Below the pieces are notes generated by a model. It was not told the DNA's origin and did not search any database. It was given only the letters and a program-made list of their open reading frames with translations. Source: IGN2 sp964639955 (lineage in GTDB: Bacteria; Bacteroidota; Ignavibacteria; Ignavibacteriales; Ignavibacteriaceae). Taken from it: 64,000 nucleotides of DNA. How positions within the stretch are numbered: the first letter of the stretch is position 1; each line of letters begins with the position of its first letter. Of this stretch, positions 63,918 to 64,000 are shown piece by piece. The translations under genes were made by a program, and so were the position numbers. The stretch lies in the NCBI GenBank assembly GCA_964639955.1, contig CAZXGJ010000001.1, positions 106,867 through 170,866 of the forward strand. The letters are read 5' to 3'.

Positions 63918-64000
63918 TGAAAAATTAATTGCATAATATATTCAGTAATTCTTCTCTACTACGAGAGAGTAAGAATATGGATTGCTCACTGAACACACTT

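Overview
The window is AT-rich bacterial chromosome. It most resembles the Ignavibacteria branch of the Bacteroidota/Chlorobi group. The main clue is a set of large secreted proteins that end in the Por/type IX secretion (T9SS) C-terminal sorting domain, with an N[YF]PNPFNP box, a (V/I)YN(I/V)LG block and a terminal KKM-x-L-(K/R). Supporting clues are Bacteroidota-style signal peptides ending in FAQ, a TonB receptor with a carboxypeptidase-like N-terminal domain, and frequent TTG starts. I see no insertion sequence, prophage or CRISPR array.

Layout. 1-300 is the tail of a c-type cytochrome. 420-13991 holds five consecutive T9SS cargo genes; the first and third are paralogs. 14.3-16.7 kb holds a lipoprotein, a small outer-membrane barrel and a decayed T9SS sorting-domain remnant that still has a terminator. 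16.7-23.4 kb lies on the minus strand: a GT4 glycosyltransferase, a MoxR-type AAA+ ATPase with a VWA partner, clpP, trigger factor and tRNA-Leu(UAG). 23.6-28.5 kb holds murA, a membrane HExxH/TPR protein and a CCA-adding enzyme, with a small membrane protein on the opposite strand. 29.2-38.8 kb is an export cluster: a TolC-like channel, a MacA-like adaptor, a MacB-type ATPase, two separate FtsX/MacB permeases and a 1158-residue outer-membrane protein. 39-47.5 kb is mostly housekeeping: Nudix, PfkB kinase with mtnA, recO, a Do/HtrA protease, aroC, an MBL hydrolase and a carboxyltransferase. 47.6-50.6 kb is a lytic transglycosylase with eight LysM repeats. 50.6-55.4 kb is a TPP-riboswitch-controlled thiamine salvage operon. 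55.4-60.2 kb (minus strand) holds terC, a pyruvoyl arginine decarboxylase, tyrS, smpB, an isoprenylcysteine-methyltransferase-like protein and a lipoprotein. 60.5-63.8 kb pairs a secreted GH13 alpha-glucanase with an MFS sugar transporter.

How the parts work together. The thiamine operon is the clearest self-contained system: TonB receptor (outer membrane), SSS symporter (inner membrane) and thiamine pyrophosphokinase (cytoplasm), all downstream of a TPP aptamer whose P1 strand competes with an intrinsic terminator. The SSS protein is therefore a good candidate thiamine transporter. The export cluster looks like a tripartite pump with a two-permease inner-membrane complex. The GH13/MFS pair looks like extracytoplasmic maltodextrin hydrolysis followed by uptake. 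The tRNA-Leu gene lacks an encoded CCA, and the CCA-adding enzyme is in the same window.

Less explained structure includes the sorting-domain remnant, a 34-bp promoter-like element present twice about 50 kb apart, three kinds of palindromic or simple-sequence intergenic repeats, and a repeat-like hairpin that appears to supply the ribosome binding site of the thiamine pyrophosphokinase gene.
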